A stretch of 32,683 bases of DNA from Treponema sp. (GTDB taxonomy: Bacteria; Spirochaetota; Spirochaetia; Treponematales; Treponemataceae). The DNA is taken from contig JALNVF010000018.1 of NCBI GenBank assembly GCA_023231445.1, positions 1 through 32,683 of the forward strand, read 5' to 3'. The translations under genes were made by a program, and so were the position numbers. Each line of letters begins with the position of its first letter. Position 1 is the stretch's first letter. Below are positions 17,211 to 26,079 of the stretch, in pieces. The notes under the pieces are model-generated. The model saw nothing but the letters and a program-made list of their open reading frames with translations, had not been told where the DNA came from and searched no databases.

Positions 17211-18674
17211 ATGGATATAGCACTCTCCCATGTTTCAAAAAGGTATCTGCATAAAGTTGTTCTCGAAAATCTTTCGGTCGCATTTAAAGGCGGCATGATA
17301 CATGCACTGCTCGGTGAAAACGGCGCAGGAAAATCTACAACGGCTGCAATACTCAGCGGAGGACTTCAATATGACGAGGGCAGCATACTGATTAACGGAA
17401 ATGTCGTGCACTTTGAAACTCCCCGAGACGCTGTACGGGCTGGTATTGTCTGCGTTCAACAGCGGCCGCTTCTCGCCGGCAGTATCAGTGTCATCGAAAA
17501 TATTCTTCTCGGATCAGAATACAGTCAGGCCGGTAAAAAACTGAAACGCAGAGAAATTCTTCAGGAAGCGGAAAAATACCGGCAGAAATGGGCACCACAG
17601 CTTGATTTCCGTGCGCGCGTGGCCGGAACCGGCGGAGACGAGCGTTTTTATACGTCTCTTATTGCAGCCCTTATCTGCAGACCGTCCGTACTTATTCTTG
17701 ACGAACCATCCGCACTTCTCGACTGGGAACAGCGGCGGGCTTTATATGCAAATATACGGGAACTTGCCTGTGACGGCATGAATATAATCGTCATTACGCA
17801 CATCATGCAGGAAGCAGAACTGTATACCGATACAATAACCGTCCTGCGGAAAGGAAAAGCGGCTGAACAATATGATCACAACAGCATATTTACAGGCACA
17901 AACCTGTCTCCTGAAAAGGAAACAGGAAAAGATGCAGGAAGCGAAAAAGGCGGATGTAATAAAACATATTGTTCCCAGTGCGGCAGAAAATGCGCGGTAT
18001 CCTTTTCCGGCATAACAGTCCGTCCTAAAAAACGTCCCGCAGTTTACGATGTGTCATTCACGGCAGAATGCGGTATAATAACACTTATAAAAGGACTTCA
18101 GGAAAGCGGCCTGGGAACACTTGAAAACGTCGTTACCGGTATGGAAACTGCCCGTGCGGAAGGTACATTAACAATTAAAACACCGGCAGCGCATTTTGAG
18201 CGTAATTTGAAATTTAAAAAACTTACACCGTACTTTCTCAGATACAAGACAGGTTTGCGTACTGCAATCATTCCATCCGACAGAACTTTTCGTGCATCGC
18301 ACCCGGATCTTTCAATAGGTCAGCTTCTGTGTGCAATGCATAACGGGATGGTAAACAAAGACTATTCGGACTCTCTTATAAAAAAAGCCGGAGTGACTAT
18401 ACAAAATGAAGAAAAGGCTTCTGCCCTTTCAGGCGGTATGCTGCAGCGCCTTATTCAGGTCAGAGAACTTGATACAGATCCTCTGTACATAATAGCCTGC
18501 GAACCACTGCAGGGGCTTGACGCACAGTCTTCCGAGCGTACCGTAAAACAGCTTGTTTCCTTTGCGGAAAAAGGATGCATTGTACTAGTCCTGTCATCAT
18601 CGGATTTTCCGGATGAATTATGCGGTTCTGTTTACAAACTTACAGGCGGAACAATTACAGGAGGCAGAAAATGA
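17211..18674 (+). CDS. Double ABC ATPase of a BMP-type transporter
   Basis: The 487-residue protein has two nucleotide-binding domains, as in sugar/nucleoside importers of the RbsA/BmpB type. NBD1 has Walker A GENGAGKST (35-43), Walker B LILDEP (161-166) and switch His197, but where the signature should be it reads AGTGGDERF. NBD2 lacks Walker A (KGLQESGLGTLE, about 294-305), yet keeps the signature LSGGM (406-410) and has CEP (430-432) instead of DEP. Thus one composite ATP site looks competent and the other dead. The linker carries C249-X4-C254-X2-C257-X3-C261, possibly metal binding. The start lies 4 nt after the lipoprotein stop without a clear ribosome site, suggesting translational coupling. 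The stop overlaps the next start by ATGA. Similar degenerate second domains are what I recall for treponemal flavin transporters, but the substrate remains uncertain. Confidence 0.88.
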   Translation: MDIALSHVSKRYLHKVVLENLSVAFKGGMIHALLGENGAGKSTTAAILSGGLQYDEGSILINGNVVHFETPRDAVRAGIVCVQQRPLLAGSISVIENILLGSEYSQAGKKLKRREILQEAEKYRQKWAPQLDFRARVAGTGGDERFYTSLIAALICRPSVLILDEPSALLDWEQRRALYANIRELACDGMNIIVITHIMQEAELYTDTITVLRKGKAAEQYDHNSIFTGTNLSPEKETGKDAGSEKGGCNKTYCSQCGRKCAVSFSGITVRPKKRPAVYDVSFTAECGIITLIKGLQESGLGTLENVVTGMETARAEGTLTIKTPAAHFERNLKFKKLTPYFLRYKTGLRTAIIPSDRTFRASHPDLSIGQLLCAMHNGMVNKDYSDSLIKKAGVTIQNEEKASALSGGMLQRLIQVRELDTDPLYIIACEPLQGLDAQSSERTVKQLVSFAEKGCIVLVLSSSDFPDELCGSVYKLTGGTITGGRK

Positions 18675-19690
18675 AACAGGCAGTCCGTATGACAGGTGTC
18701 TTCCCTCTCGCAGTCGGTTTATTGTTCACCGTAATTCTGCTTGCGGCCAGCTCTGGATCAATTACAGCAGCAACAGACTTTCTTACTGGTTCATTCACGT
18801 CACTCTATTATTTCGGTGCAATACTCAATACCGCCGCTTTTTTCATGGCAGCAGGTCTTGGAGACGCGGTTCTTCTCACGACAGGAGAATTTAATCTGGG
18901 CGGCGAAGGACAGATTTATGCGGGCGGATTCATGACGGCCGTTGTTCTGTCTGCGACAACGGCACTGCCTCCTGCAGTTTCACTGGTATGCGCATTAGCC
19001 GCTGCAACTGTTGTTCCTGCATGTATGACGCTGATTTCCGGTCTGCTGAAACAATTCAAAAATGCAAATATTCTCCTTACTACCTTCCTCGTTTCTGCCG
19101 CTGTCATACCGTTCATAGATTCCCTCATTGCAGGACCATTCCGCGGACCGTACGGGAATCTTCTTGCAACACCGTTTATCAGGCAGACAGTACGTTTTCC
19201 TCATATTCTGCCCCCTTCTCCGCTGTCAGTCATAGCACTCACGCTGCCGCTGTTCTGTATTTCAGGCGGATATTTTATCTACCGGACAAGGCATGGAAAG
19301 ATTCTGCAGATAACGGGAATATCCGCCGAATTTGCCGATTACTGCGGATACTCACGTACGAAAATAATGTACGGCACACTTGCAGCAGCAGGAGTACTTC
19401 ACGGACTGACGGGATTTATTGCAGTCACTGGTACATATTACACATGCCATTCGGGGTTTTATTCAGGGTTGGGCTGGGATGCACTTTCCTGTTCGCTGAT
19501 TGCCGGATCGAATCCGGTTGCACTTATTCCTTCAAGTCTGATTCTGTCGTGTATTTTTACATCTGCAGACAGAGTTGCACTGAATTATAACTCGGGATTC
19601 GATATAAGCGCTCTTATTCAGGGAGTTATGCTTTCCTGCATAGCGATTCAGTACGCAGGAGGTAAAAAAAATGACAGACATCATCTGTAA
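18671..19690 (+). CDS. BMP-type ABC transporter permease, subunit 1
   Basis: The 339-residue membrane protein starts at ATG 18671, overlapping the ATPase stop by ATGA, with AGGAGG (18659-18664) at 6-nt spacing. An in-frame ATG at 18620 would add a charged tail inside the ATPase gene and is not favoured. About eight to ten hydrophobic segments are seen. Family marks of the BPD_transp_2 permeases are FNLGGEGQIYAGG (about residue 77), ITGISAEFADYCGYSR as the cytoplasmic coupling loop that contacts the ATPase, and GLGWDALSCSLIAGSNP near the C-terminus. It forms the inner-membrane channel together with the next gene product. Confidence 0.87.
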   Translation: MKQAVRMTGVFPLAVGLLFTVILLAASSGSITAATDFLTGSFTSLYYFGAILNTAAFFMAAGLGDAVLLTTGEFNLGGEGQIYAGGFMTAVVLSATTALPPAVSLVCALAAATVVPACMTLISGLLKQFKNANILLTTFLVSAAVIPFIDSLIAGPFRGPYGNLLATPFIRQTVRFPHILPPSPLSVIALTLPLFCISGGYFIYRTRHGKILQITGISAEFADYCGYSRTKIMYGTLAAAGVLHGLTGFIAVTGTYYTCHSGFYSGLGWDALSCSLIAGSNPVALIPSSLILSCIFTSADRVALNYNSGFDISALIQGVMLSCIAIQYAGGKKNDRHHL

Positions 19691-20504
19691 TATACTTTTT
19701 TTATCAGCACCTCTCATGATTGCGTCATTTGGTGCATTACTAAGCGAATATGCAGGACGCACCGCAATTTTTATTGACGGTATAATAAATCTGTCAGCTT
19801 TTTTGTGCTATGCCTTTACCGTACTGACAAAATCAGCGGTTACAGGATGTATGCTTTCCGTGATCTGCTGCACGATGTTCATTTTTCTGTTTCAGAAAGC
19901 AGTTGAATACACGCATGCAAATCCGTTCCTTGCATCTCTTGCACTCAATATTTTTTCCGCTGCACTTGTTTCACTGCTGTCCGTAAAATTGTTCGGAACC
20001 CGGGGAGTATTAACCTCTGATTTTTTTGTGTTTCAGGCAAAAACAACACGTATCGTAACTTCAGGAGCCGCTTATTCCATCATCATAATCAGTATCGTTC
20101 TGCTGTTTGCAACAAAAAAGGGACTGTATCTGCGCATTACCGGAAGTGACTCCGATGTACTGCGTTCAAGAGGAATAAATGTTTCAGCAGGAATGAGGGC
20201 AGCATGGAGTCTTGCGGCTTTTTATGCATCCTGTACCGGATGTATACTGACATTACGTCTTTCATCGTTTGTACCGGACATATCCAGCGGAAGCGGATGG
20301 CTTGCGCTTGCAGCCGTATTCCTCGGGAAAAGGTCTTGTACAGGTACCTGTGCTGCAGTTTTGGTCATATGCACCGGTGAATATTTTGCATCCAATCTGC
20401 AGAACATATTTCCGAATATTTCCGCACCACTACTTATTTCATTACCGTATATTACGGCACTGACACTTTTGTTTCTGGAACCGGATATTAATAAAGAAGA
20501 TTAA
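19671..20504 (+). CDS. BMP-type ABC transporter permease, subunit 2
   Basis: The 277-residue membrane protein is the shorter partner permease. It starts at ATG 19671, 20 bp inside the previous gene, with AGGAGG (19657-19662) at 8-nt spacing. It shows FIDGIINLSAFLC near residue 34 (the family's N-I-G-x-E-G region), RITGSDSDVLRSRGINV as coupling loop and SGSGWLALAAVFLGK near residue 205, the usual permease-2 motif of nucleoside/flavin systems. The order lipoprotein, ATPase, permease 1, permease 2 completes a transporter. The stop (20502-20504) lies 2 bp from the stop of the converging MCP gene, inside the palindrome AAGATTAATCTT (20497-20508). Confidence 0.87.
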   Translation: MTDIICNILFLSAPLMIASFGALLSEYAGRTAIFIDGIINLSAFLCYAFTVLTKSAVTGCMLSVICCTMFIFLFQKAVEYTHANPFLASLALNIFSAALVSLLSVKLFGTRGVLTSDFFVFQAKTTRIVTSGAAYSIIIISIVLLFATKKGLYLRITGSDSDVLRSRGINVSAGMRAAWSLAAFYASCTGCILTLRLSSFVPDISSGSGWLALAAVFLGKRSCTGTCAAVLVICTGEYFASNLQNIFPNISAPLLISLPYITALTLLFLEPDINKED

Positions 20505-20506
20505 TC

Positions 20507-22513
20507 TTACTCCGGTTTGTATTCTTCTACTGCATCAGGATCAAATTCAATGTCATCGCTTTTGTTCGATGCCGCAGCTTCTATTTCAGCCCGTATTTCA
20601 GGAGACACGATATTCTCTATTTTGATATCTGCGACTTCATGATTTACAATATCATTTACTATGTCTTTCGTTTTAAATTCATCAAGTACATTTTCCAGCT
20701 CAGTCATATTCCGGTAACTTTCCGTACTCTGTTCTCCAACGGCAGCCATACGTTTTACAATATCTTCCGTTCCTGTCCTGATTTCTTTTATTCCTGCAAC
20801 AGCTGCAGAGAACAATTCCGTCATAGCTTTCATTTCATTTGAAATATTCTTCTGTTGTACAGAAAGGTTTCTGCAGTAACCGTTAATTTTATCAGCAGTC
20901 ACTGCAGTGTCATTAGTTTTTGAAGTAACCTGCTTTGTAGTTTCATTTATTTTACCGATACCGCCCGATATTTCCTTAAGGGAGTTGATCATCTGTTCAG
21001 AATGTTCGCTGACTTTTCTGAATGCTTTTGAAGCGGCATTACTTGATTCGTTAGCCGCAGTAGCATTCTGAACTATTTTATTAATCGACTCACTTATTTT
21101 TTTTGCATTGTCCCCTGTTGATTCTGCAAGGTTTCTGATTTCTTCAGCAACAACAGAAAAACCTTTTCCTGCCTCGCCTGCATGAGCAGATTCTATAGCA
21201 GCATTCATCGATAAAAGGTTTGTCTGCTCTGCAACGGTATTAATAATAGTTACTATATCGCCGATTTCATCAAGCTGAGATGTAATCTCCTCAAGGAGAT
21301 CATTTGTGGCAGTTATTTTTGCATCACCGTCTGCGACAAGCTCCCGCATCTCTTCGGCGCTTTTCGTACGGTCGACAGCCTTTATACTTATATGTCCGAG
21401 CGTTTCCGACATATCTTCAACCGCATTGTCACTGTCCTCGATGGCCTGAGTCTGCTGATTATTGTCGGTTACCAGAACATCCACTTCTTTGTCAATCTCT
21501 TCAATTGCTTTTGCCGCGCGTTCGACAGATTCATTTATCTGCTCAAACTCTTTCGTAATCGATTCTATATTTGCATTGATTTCCGACGTTGCGGCAGCAG
21601 TACTGTTTGCAGAATCGTTAATCGAATATCCCGATGAAATGGCCCGTGAAGCAGTCTTCTTTACAATTATGAAAAAATCATTTAATTCGGAGACCATTTT
21701 ATTCATATTATCCATCAGACTGCGCATCTCGGAACTTCCTGACGGTACAATGGATACGGTAAAGTTTTTCCCTGTCAGATCGGCTGACATTACCTGCATT
21801 TTTTTAATACGCCTTCCGATTCTCGTGGTAACTGTTACGAGCGCAATATACACAATGCATGCAGAAATTAAGCAGAACAGGATTTCGAAACAGACGTATA
21901 TGCGTTCTGCTTTTTTCAGAACACCAATCAAATCGTTCGACAGTGTTAATGCGGATTTTCCCAGTATGTCAGTTCCGTTATAAATATTTACTTTCTGAAG
22001 ATCAAAGAACTCAAGCTGTTTATTAAGATACTGCAGTTCCTCCGAGGCCGGATACTTAAGAAGAGTTTTGCGGAATCCGTACCACTTTAACTCCTGATCA
22101 ATTTCACCGTCGGATATTTTTATATTCTGCATGCGCTGCAGCACTGCATCAAGTACATTAAAACGGGTTTTTACACTGTCCCATATCGTAAATGTACCGG
22201 CTGCATTATGTTTTACCGATTCCGGAAAATAGCGGAAAACTGAATCGGAACTCAATTGAGTCATTGTATCTGTCAGTCTTTTGACTTTTATTTCCCAATC
22301 CGCATACACTGTCGTTACGTCAACACCGCGGTAATCAACAACACCCATAAAATTATCAATATCAGCAAGACTGTACTGAACATCCGCCTGAAGATACTGG
22401 TAATTCTTCAGGCGCTGTATAATATTAGAACCGTACAGAGCTACAAAAGCTAATGCCACAAACTGAAAAACAGCTCCTAACGCAATGAGTGAAAATTTCG
22501 TATTAAGCTTCAT
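20507..22513 (-). CDS. Methyl-accepting chemotaxis protein
   Basis: The 668-residue receptor has TM1 at about 7-28, an external sensor of about 175 residues, and TM2 at about 205-230 followed by basic RIGRRIKK and a HAMP domain. A long helical signalling domain follows. The conserved hairpin EQTNLLSMNAAIESAHAGEAG and KGFSVVAEEIRNLAEST lies at about 430-470 and is the CheA/CheW contact. The sensor is helical, in the manner of four-helix-bundle ligand domains, but its ligand is unknown. The C-terminus is acidic (DIEFDPDAVEEYKPE) and lacks the NWETF-type CheR tether. No upstream in-frame start exists before a stop, so 22513 is kept; the ribosome site is weak (GGGG, 7 nt upstream). Confidence 0.92.
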   Translation of the reverse strand: MKLNTKFSLIALGAVFQFVALAFVALYGSNIIQRLKNYQYLQADVQYSLADIDNFMGVVDYRGVDVTTVYADWEIKVKRLTDTMTQLSSDSVFRYFPESVKHNAAGTFTIWDSVKTRFNVLDAVLQRMQNIKISDGEIDQELKWYGFRKTLLKYPASEELQYLNKQLEFFDLQKVNIYNGTDILGKSALTLSNDLIGVLKKAERIYVCFEILFCLISACIVYIALVTVTTRIGRRIKKMQVMSADLTGKNFTVSIVPSGSSEMRSLMDNMNKMVSELNDFFIIVKKTASRAISSGYSINDSANSTAAATSEINANIESITKEFEQINESVERAAKAIEEIDKEVDVLVTDNNQQTQAIEDSDNAVEDMSETLGHISIKAVDRTKSAEEMRELVADGDAKITATNDLLEEITSQLDEIGDIVTIINTVAEQTNLLSMNAAIESAHAGEAGKGFSVVAEEIRNLAESTGDNAKKISESINKIVQNATAANESSNAASKAFRKVSEHSEQMINSLKEISGGIGKINETTKQVTSKTNDTAVTADKINGYCRNLSVQQKNISNEMKAMTELFSAAVAGIKEIRTGTEDIVKRMAAVGEQSTESYRNMTELENVLDEFKTKDIVNDIVNHEVADIKIENIVSPEIRAEIEAAASNKSDDIEFDPDAVEEYKPE

Positions 22514-22564
22514 ACCTGTGCCCCATAAGACCGGTCCTCACTCCTTACAATCCAATACTTCTGT

Positions 22565-22573
22565 ATTTTACCA
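22565..22573 (-). promoter_or_regulatory. Possible extended -10 promoter of the MCP gene
   Basis: On the minus strand TGGTAAAAT forms an extended -10 (TGn plus TAAAAT, 22565-22570), about 50 nt before the MCP start. No convincing -35 is present, and I saw no sigma-28-type flagellar promoter in the 156-bp gap. Confidence 0.3.
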
Positions 22574-22594
22574 TACTTTTTAAATAAAACATAC

Positions 22595-22620
22595 AAAAAC
22601 AGACCTTCCGGAGACCGGAA
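22595..22620 (-). terminator. Terminator after lysS
   Basis: On the minus strand TTCCGG-TCT-CCGGAA (22606-22620) is followed by GGTCTG and five T (22595-22599). The stem is only 6 bp and the T-run is offset by six bases, so strength is uncertain. It lies 50 nt beyond the lysS stop. Confidence 0.5.
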
Positions 22621-22669
22621 ATATTCTGTCACTTTATAAAGTATCCGGTATTAATCTGTGTTTCAGTTT

Positions 22670-24268
22670 TCAATAAGCTTTCAGTATTTTTTCAAGTTTT
22701 TCTCTGCCTATAATTTTCATGAAACTCGCAAGCCGGGGTCCCTGATCCTTATTGATAAGGACATGGTACATCGTTACAAACAACTCTTTTGGAGCAATTC
22801 CAAGTCCGGTAGCGACATCGTATACTTTCTGCCCGAGTTCCTTTTCGTCAACATTATTCATCACGGGAAGTATTGAATCGCGAATCTGTGTAACAGCCTG
22901 CAGTTCCGTATCAGAAAGTAAAGCTTTACTTCCGACGGGGCAGAGCGCAAATTTAAATTCCTCAGGCGCACACTCTGTAACCCAGTACCATGCACATTCA
23001 CAGCGGCGGCGCAGGCAGGCTTCCTGCTCAGGTTTGACATCTCCGAGCGATTCAATGACTGCATCAATATTGCCCGAATATGTCTGAAGCAGAGTCGTAA
23101 GCATACGGAAAGCAACCTGAAACGGCATCACCGCAGGCATTTCCGGCTCAATCTGAGAAAGCATATACACGCGTTTTTCATGCTGGAAAATCTCGTCGTT
23201 CTTTGCCTTTTCAAGGCCCCATGCAATACGTTCCGTACGGTCGTACGCTTCATACATGGTAATCACGTCCAGATCAAAGCTGATAGCAAATTCATGATCG
23301 ACTTTATTCACTGCAAAAATATAACGGAGCAGTTCCGGCTGATACACTTTGAGGGCGTCGGGCAGTGCAATAACTTTCCCTTTTGACGATGACATCTTTC
23401 CGGGAAGCCCTTTAAGACCGACGAAATCATACTTCATGGTGATGGGGGCATCCCACCCGAAAACCTTTTTTGAAACGAGTTTTGCGGTATCGTATGATCC
23501 GCCCGGACTGACATGATCTTTTCCGCCCGGTTCAAATACGACTTTTTCTTCATTCCATCTCATCGGCCAGTCGACACGCCAGCCGAGTTTGAAACCTTTA
23601 GAAGTGCGGAGATCTCCTGTTTCTTCATTGCCACATTCACACTTATAGGTAATGCCGTATTCACCGTCGTAACCGGTTATTTCGGTCGTATCTTTATTGC
23701 ACTTTGAACAGAAAACGGAAACAGGCCAGTATTCATCTTCCTTCTTCATTTTATGCTCATCATCGCGGTACTCGTTAAGACATTCCTTGATGAGCTCCCG
23801 GTTCTGCATTGCCTTTTTCATGCCTTCCGTATAACGGTTAGCCCGGTAACGGGAGGCCTGATATAAAAATTCCGGATAAATTCCGACACGCGGCAGTTCC
23901 TGTTCAATATCGACTTCATGGTGACGCGCATAATTTTCATTGCGTCCGGTCGTATCAGGAACCATAGTAATCGGAAACCGGAGATATTTCTGAAGAACTT
24001 CAGGTTCCGGCATATTCGCAGGAACTTTACGAAATACATCATAATCATCCCATGAATATATAAAACGCACGTTTTTACCGCGGTCACGAAGTGCCCGCAC
24101 AATAAGGTCAACGGTTATTATTTCCCGAAAATTTCCAATATGAACAGTGCCGGACGGCGTAATACCGGATGCACAGGTATACAGATCAAGCTCACCTTTC
24201 TGGGCGATAATTTTATCTGCCATCTGGTCGGCCCAGTGGCAGAACAGCGGATTCTTTTCGTTATTCAT
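22670..24268 (-). CDS. lysS: Lysyl-tRNA synthetase, class I
   Basis: The 532-residue enzyme charges tRNA-Lys with lysine. It is the class I (archaeal-type, also called lysK) form, known from established work to replace class II LysRS in spirochaetes. The Rossmann signature is TPSGTVHIGN, with HIGN at 43-46, and the KMSKS-type loop is GKMSSSKGK (KMSSS at about 289). A zinc-ribbon-like segment, CSKC then CECG, lies at about 195-220. The start at 24268 (MNNEKN) is preferred over an ATG 14 codons upstream because the family begins close to a conserved WAD segment and the -10 box TATAAT covers the upstream codons. That box sits 9 nt before the start, implying a nearly leaderless mRNA. It is divergent from pgi. 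Confidence 0.95.
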   Translation of the reverse strand: MNNEKNPLFCHWADQMADKIIAQKGELDLYTCASGITPSGTVHIGNFREIITVDLIVRALRDRGKNVRFIYSWDDYDVFRKVPANMPEPEVLQKYLRFPITMVPDTTGRNENYARHHEVDIEQELPRVGIYPEFLYQASRYRANRYTEGMKKAMQNRELIKECLNEYRDDEHKMKKEDEYWPVSVFCSKCNKDTTEITGYDGEYGITYKCECGNEETGDLRTSKGFKLGWRVDWPMRWNEEKVVFEPGGKDHVSPGGSYDTAKLVSKKVFGWDAPITMKYDFVGLKGLPGKMSSSKGKVIALPDALKVYQPELLRYIFAVNKVDHEFAISFDLDVITMYEAYDRTERIAWGLEKAKNDEIFQHEKRVYMLSQIEPEMPAVMPFQVAFRMLTTLLQTYSGNIDAVIESLGDVKPEQEACLRRRCECAWYWVTECAPEEFKFALCPVGSKALLSDTELQAVTQIRDSILPVMNNVDEKELGQKVYDVATGLGIAPKELFVTMYHVLINKDQGPRLASFMKIIGREKLEKILKAY

Positions 24269-24277
24269 AGTTCTTCT

Positions 24278-24306
24278 ATTATATTGAAGACACCGGAAAT
24301 AAGCAA
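24278..24306 (-). promoter_or_regulatory. lysS promoter, nearly leaderless
   Basis: Minus strand TTGCTT (24301-24306), 17 bp, TATAAT (24278-24283). Only 9 nt separate the -10 from the ATG, so the transcript would have a leader of about 0-3 nt. Confidence 0.5.
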
Positions 24307-24316
24307 TCACACACTA

Positions 24317-24345
24317 TTTTCATTTTTCCGGCTTTTTGATATAGT
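24317..24345 (+). promoter_or_regulatory. Possible pgi promoter
   Basis: TTTTCA (24317-24322), 17 bp, TATAGT (24340-24345). The two hexamers match consensus at four and five of six positions. The leader would be about 30 nt and contains GAGG (24373-24376), 5 nt before the pgi start. Confidence 0.4.
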
Positions 24346-24381
24346 CGCTGTATCTCCTTTTAAAATTTAATCGAGGCATGT

Positions 24382-25971
24382 ATGAAATCCATTTCATGGG
24401 ACAATCTTAACAAACTTGAAAGCTACAAAAAACTTAAAACACTCAAAGATGCTGTGTCTGTGGCAAAATCGTTGAATGGCGCTGCAGGCGAAAAACGTGT
24501 TGCAGAATTCTCAATTCCGATGAGCAGCGGTCTTACGTACAATTATGCGGCAAAACAGATTAATAAACAGATTCTGACTGTATTCAAGGCGCTTGTAAAA
24601 GAAGATCAGCTTCTTGAAAAATTCGCAGCGCTCTACAACGGGGAAGTCGTAAATCTCGGTGAAAAACGCATGGTTCTTCACCATCTTACCCGCGGCCAGC
24701 TGGGAAATAACGTTATTGTTGACGGTACAGATAAACGAGATTTTTACGTAAAACAGCAGAACGCGGTTGCGGAATTTGCAGATAAAATACATACAGGAAA
24801 GATTGTCAACGAAAAGGGCGAAAAATATTCGACCGTATGTCAGATCGGTATCGGCGGCAGCGATCTTGGACCGAGGGCTATGTATCTTGCACTCGAAAAC
24901 TGGGCCAAAACAAATAACGAATTCAAAATGGAAGCGCACTTCATTTCCAATGTTGATCCGGATGACGGCGCAGCTGTGCTTTCCTCTATCGACCTTGCAA
25001 AAACGATTTTTATCCTCGTTTCAAAAAGCGGGACAACACTTGAAACACTCACGAATGAATCGTTCGTAAAGGATTTTCTTAAAAAAGCGGGACTTACTCC
25101 GGCAAAACATATGATTGCAGTTACCAGTGAAACAAGCCCGCTCGCAGACAGTCCCGACTATCTGGCAGCATTTTTTATGGATGACTTCATCGGCGGCCGG
25201 TATTCTTCAACAAGTGCCGTCGGTGGCGCTGTTCTCAGTCTGGCTTTCGGTCCTGAAGTATTTGCACGCTTTCTCAAAGGAGCCGCAGACGAGGACAAAC
25301 TTGCCACAGAGACAGACATTACTAAGAATGCAGCTCTAATGGATGCGCTTATCGGAGTCTACGAACGCAATGTACAGGGATATCCTTCAACAGCTATTCT
25401 TCCGTATTCACAGGCTCTTTCCCGTTTTCCAGCCCATCTGCAGCAGCTTGATATGGAATCTAACGGCAAGAGTGTAAACAGATTCGGAAAAAAGATGATA
25501 TATGTTACCGGACCGGTAATTTTCGGCGAACCGGGAACAAACGGTCAGCACTCATTTTATCAACTGCTGCATCAGGGAACAAACATTATCCCCCTTCAGT
25601 TTATTGCTTTCCAGCAGAATCAGATTGGAAAAGATGTTTTAATACAGGGGTCAACAAGCCAGACAAAGCTCTGCGCTAACGTTGCTGCCCAGATTGTAGC
25701 TTTCGCCTGCGGTAAAAACGATGAAAATCCGAATAAGTTTTTTGCCGGAGAACGTCCATCAAGTCTTATTTACGGAAAACAGCTTATACCGGAATCACTT
25801 GGTGCTCTTCTTGCACATTATGAAAATAAAGTAATGTTCCAGGGATTCATGTGGAATGTAAACAGCTTTGATCAGGAAGGTGTTCAGCTCGGTAAAAAAC
25901 TTGCAACAACAGTTCTTTCCGGCAAAATGGACGGTGCTCTTAAAGCATATTCAAATCTGCTCATAAAGTAA
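24382..25971 (+). CDS. pgi: Glucose-6-phosphate isomerase
   Basis: The 529-residue cytoplasmic enzyme interconverts glucose 6-phosphate and fructose 6-phosphate in glycolysis. Both family signatures are visible: DFIGGRYSSTSAVGG at about 268-282 and WNVNSFDQEGVQLGKK at about 495-510. The phosphate-binding SKSGTTLET segment lies at about 214-222 and GIGGSDLGPRA at about 156-166. The length fits the long bacterial/eukaryotic form. GAGG at 5-nt spacing supports ATG 24382. The gene ends 48 bp before a strong intrinsic terminator, so it is probably transcribed alone. Confidence 0.97.
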   Translation: MKSISWDNLNKLESYKKLKTLKDAVSVAKSLNGAAGEKRVAEFSIPMSSGLTYNYAAKQINKQILTVFKALVKEDQLLEKFAALYNGEVVNLGEKRMVLHHLTRGQLGNNVIVDGTDKRDFYVKQQNAVAEFADKIHTGKIVNEKGEKYSTVCQIGIGGSDLGPRAMYLALENWAKTNNEFKMEAHFISNVDPDDGAAVLSSIDLAKTIFILVSKSGTTLETLTNESFVKDFLKKAGLTPAKHMIAVTSETSPLADSPDYLAAFFMDDFIGGRYSSTSAVGGAVLSLAFGPEVFARFLKGAADEDKLATETDITKNAALMDALIGVYERNVQGYPSTAILPYSQALSRFPAHLQQLDMESNGKSVNRFGKKMIYVTGPVIFGEPGTNGQHSFYQLLHQGTNIIPLQFIAFQQNQIGKDVLIQGSTSQTKLCANVAAQIVAFACGKNDENPNKFFAGERPSSLIYGKQLIPESLGALLAHYENKVMFQGFMWNVNSFDQEGVQLGKKLATTVLSGKMDGALKAYSNLLIK

Positions 25972-26019
25972 CCTGTTGTATAAAAACAAATGATATAGTA
26001 CTATTATACCGACGAAGAT

Positions 26020-26053
26020 GCCGTGGAAACATATGTTTCCACGGCTTTTTTTT
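26020..26053 (+). terminator. Intrinsic terminator after pgi
   Basis: GCCGTGGAAAC (26020-26030), loop ATAT, GTTTCCACGGC (26035-26045), then eight T (26046-26053). It is a perfect 11-bp stem and a textbook rho-independent terminator, ending 26 bp before the EAL gene. Confidence 0.93.
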
Positions 26054-26079
26054 ACTGAAAAACAACAAAGGCGGCAACT

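Noticed and set aside
18988..19590. 200-residue open frame inside permease 1
   Set aside because: It lies in another frame of a clear membrane protein gene and its Cys/Arg/Ser-rich product resembles no family.
20497..20508. Terminator between the converging permease 2 and MCP genes
   Set aside because: AAGATTAATCTT is a short AT-rich palindrome covering the permease stop codon, without a GC stem or a T-run, so I do not call it a terminator.
25976..26007. Promoter for the EAL gene (TTGTAT and TATTAT)
   Set aside because: The spacing is 20 bp, and transcripts would run straight into the strong pgi terminator, so support is insufficient.
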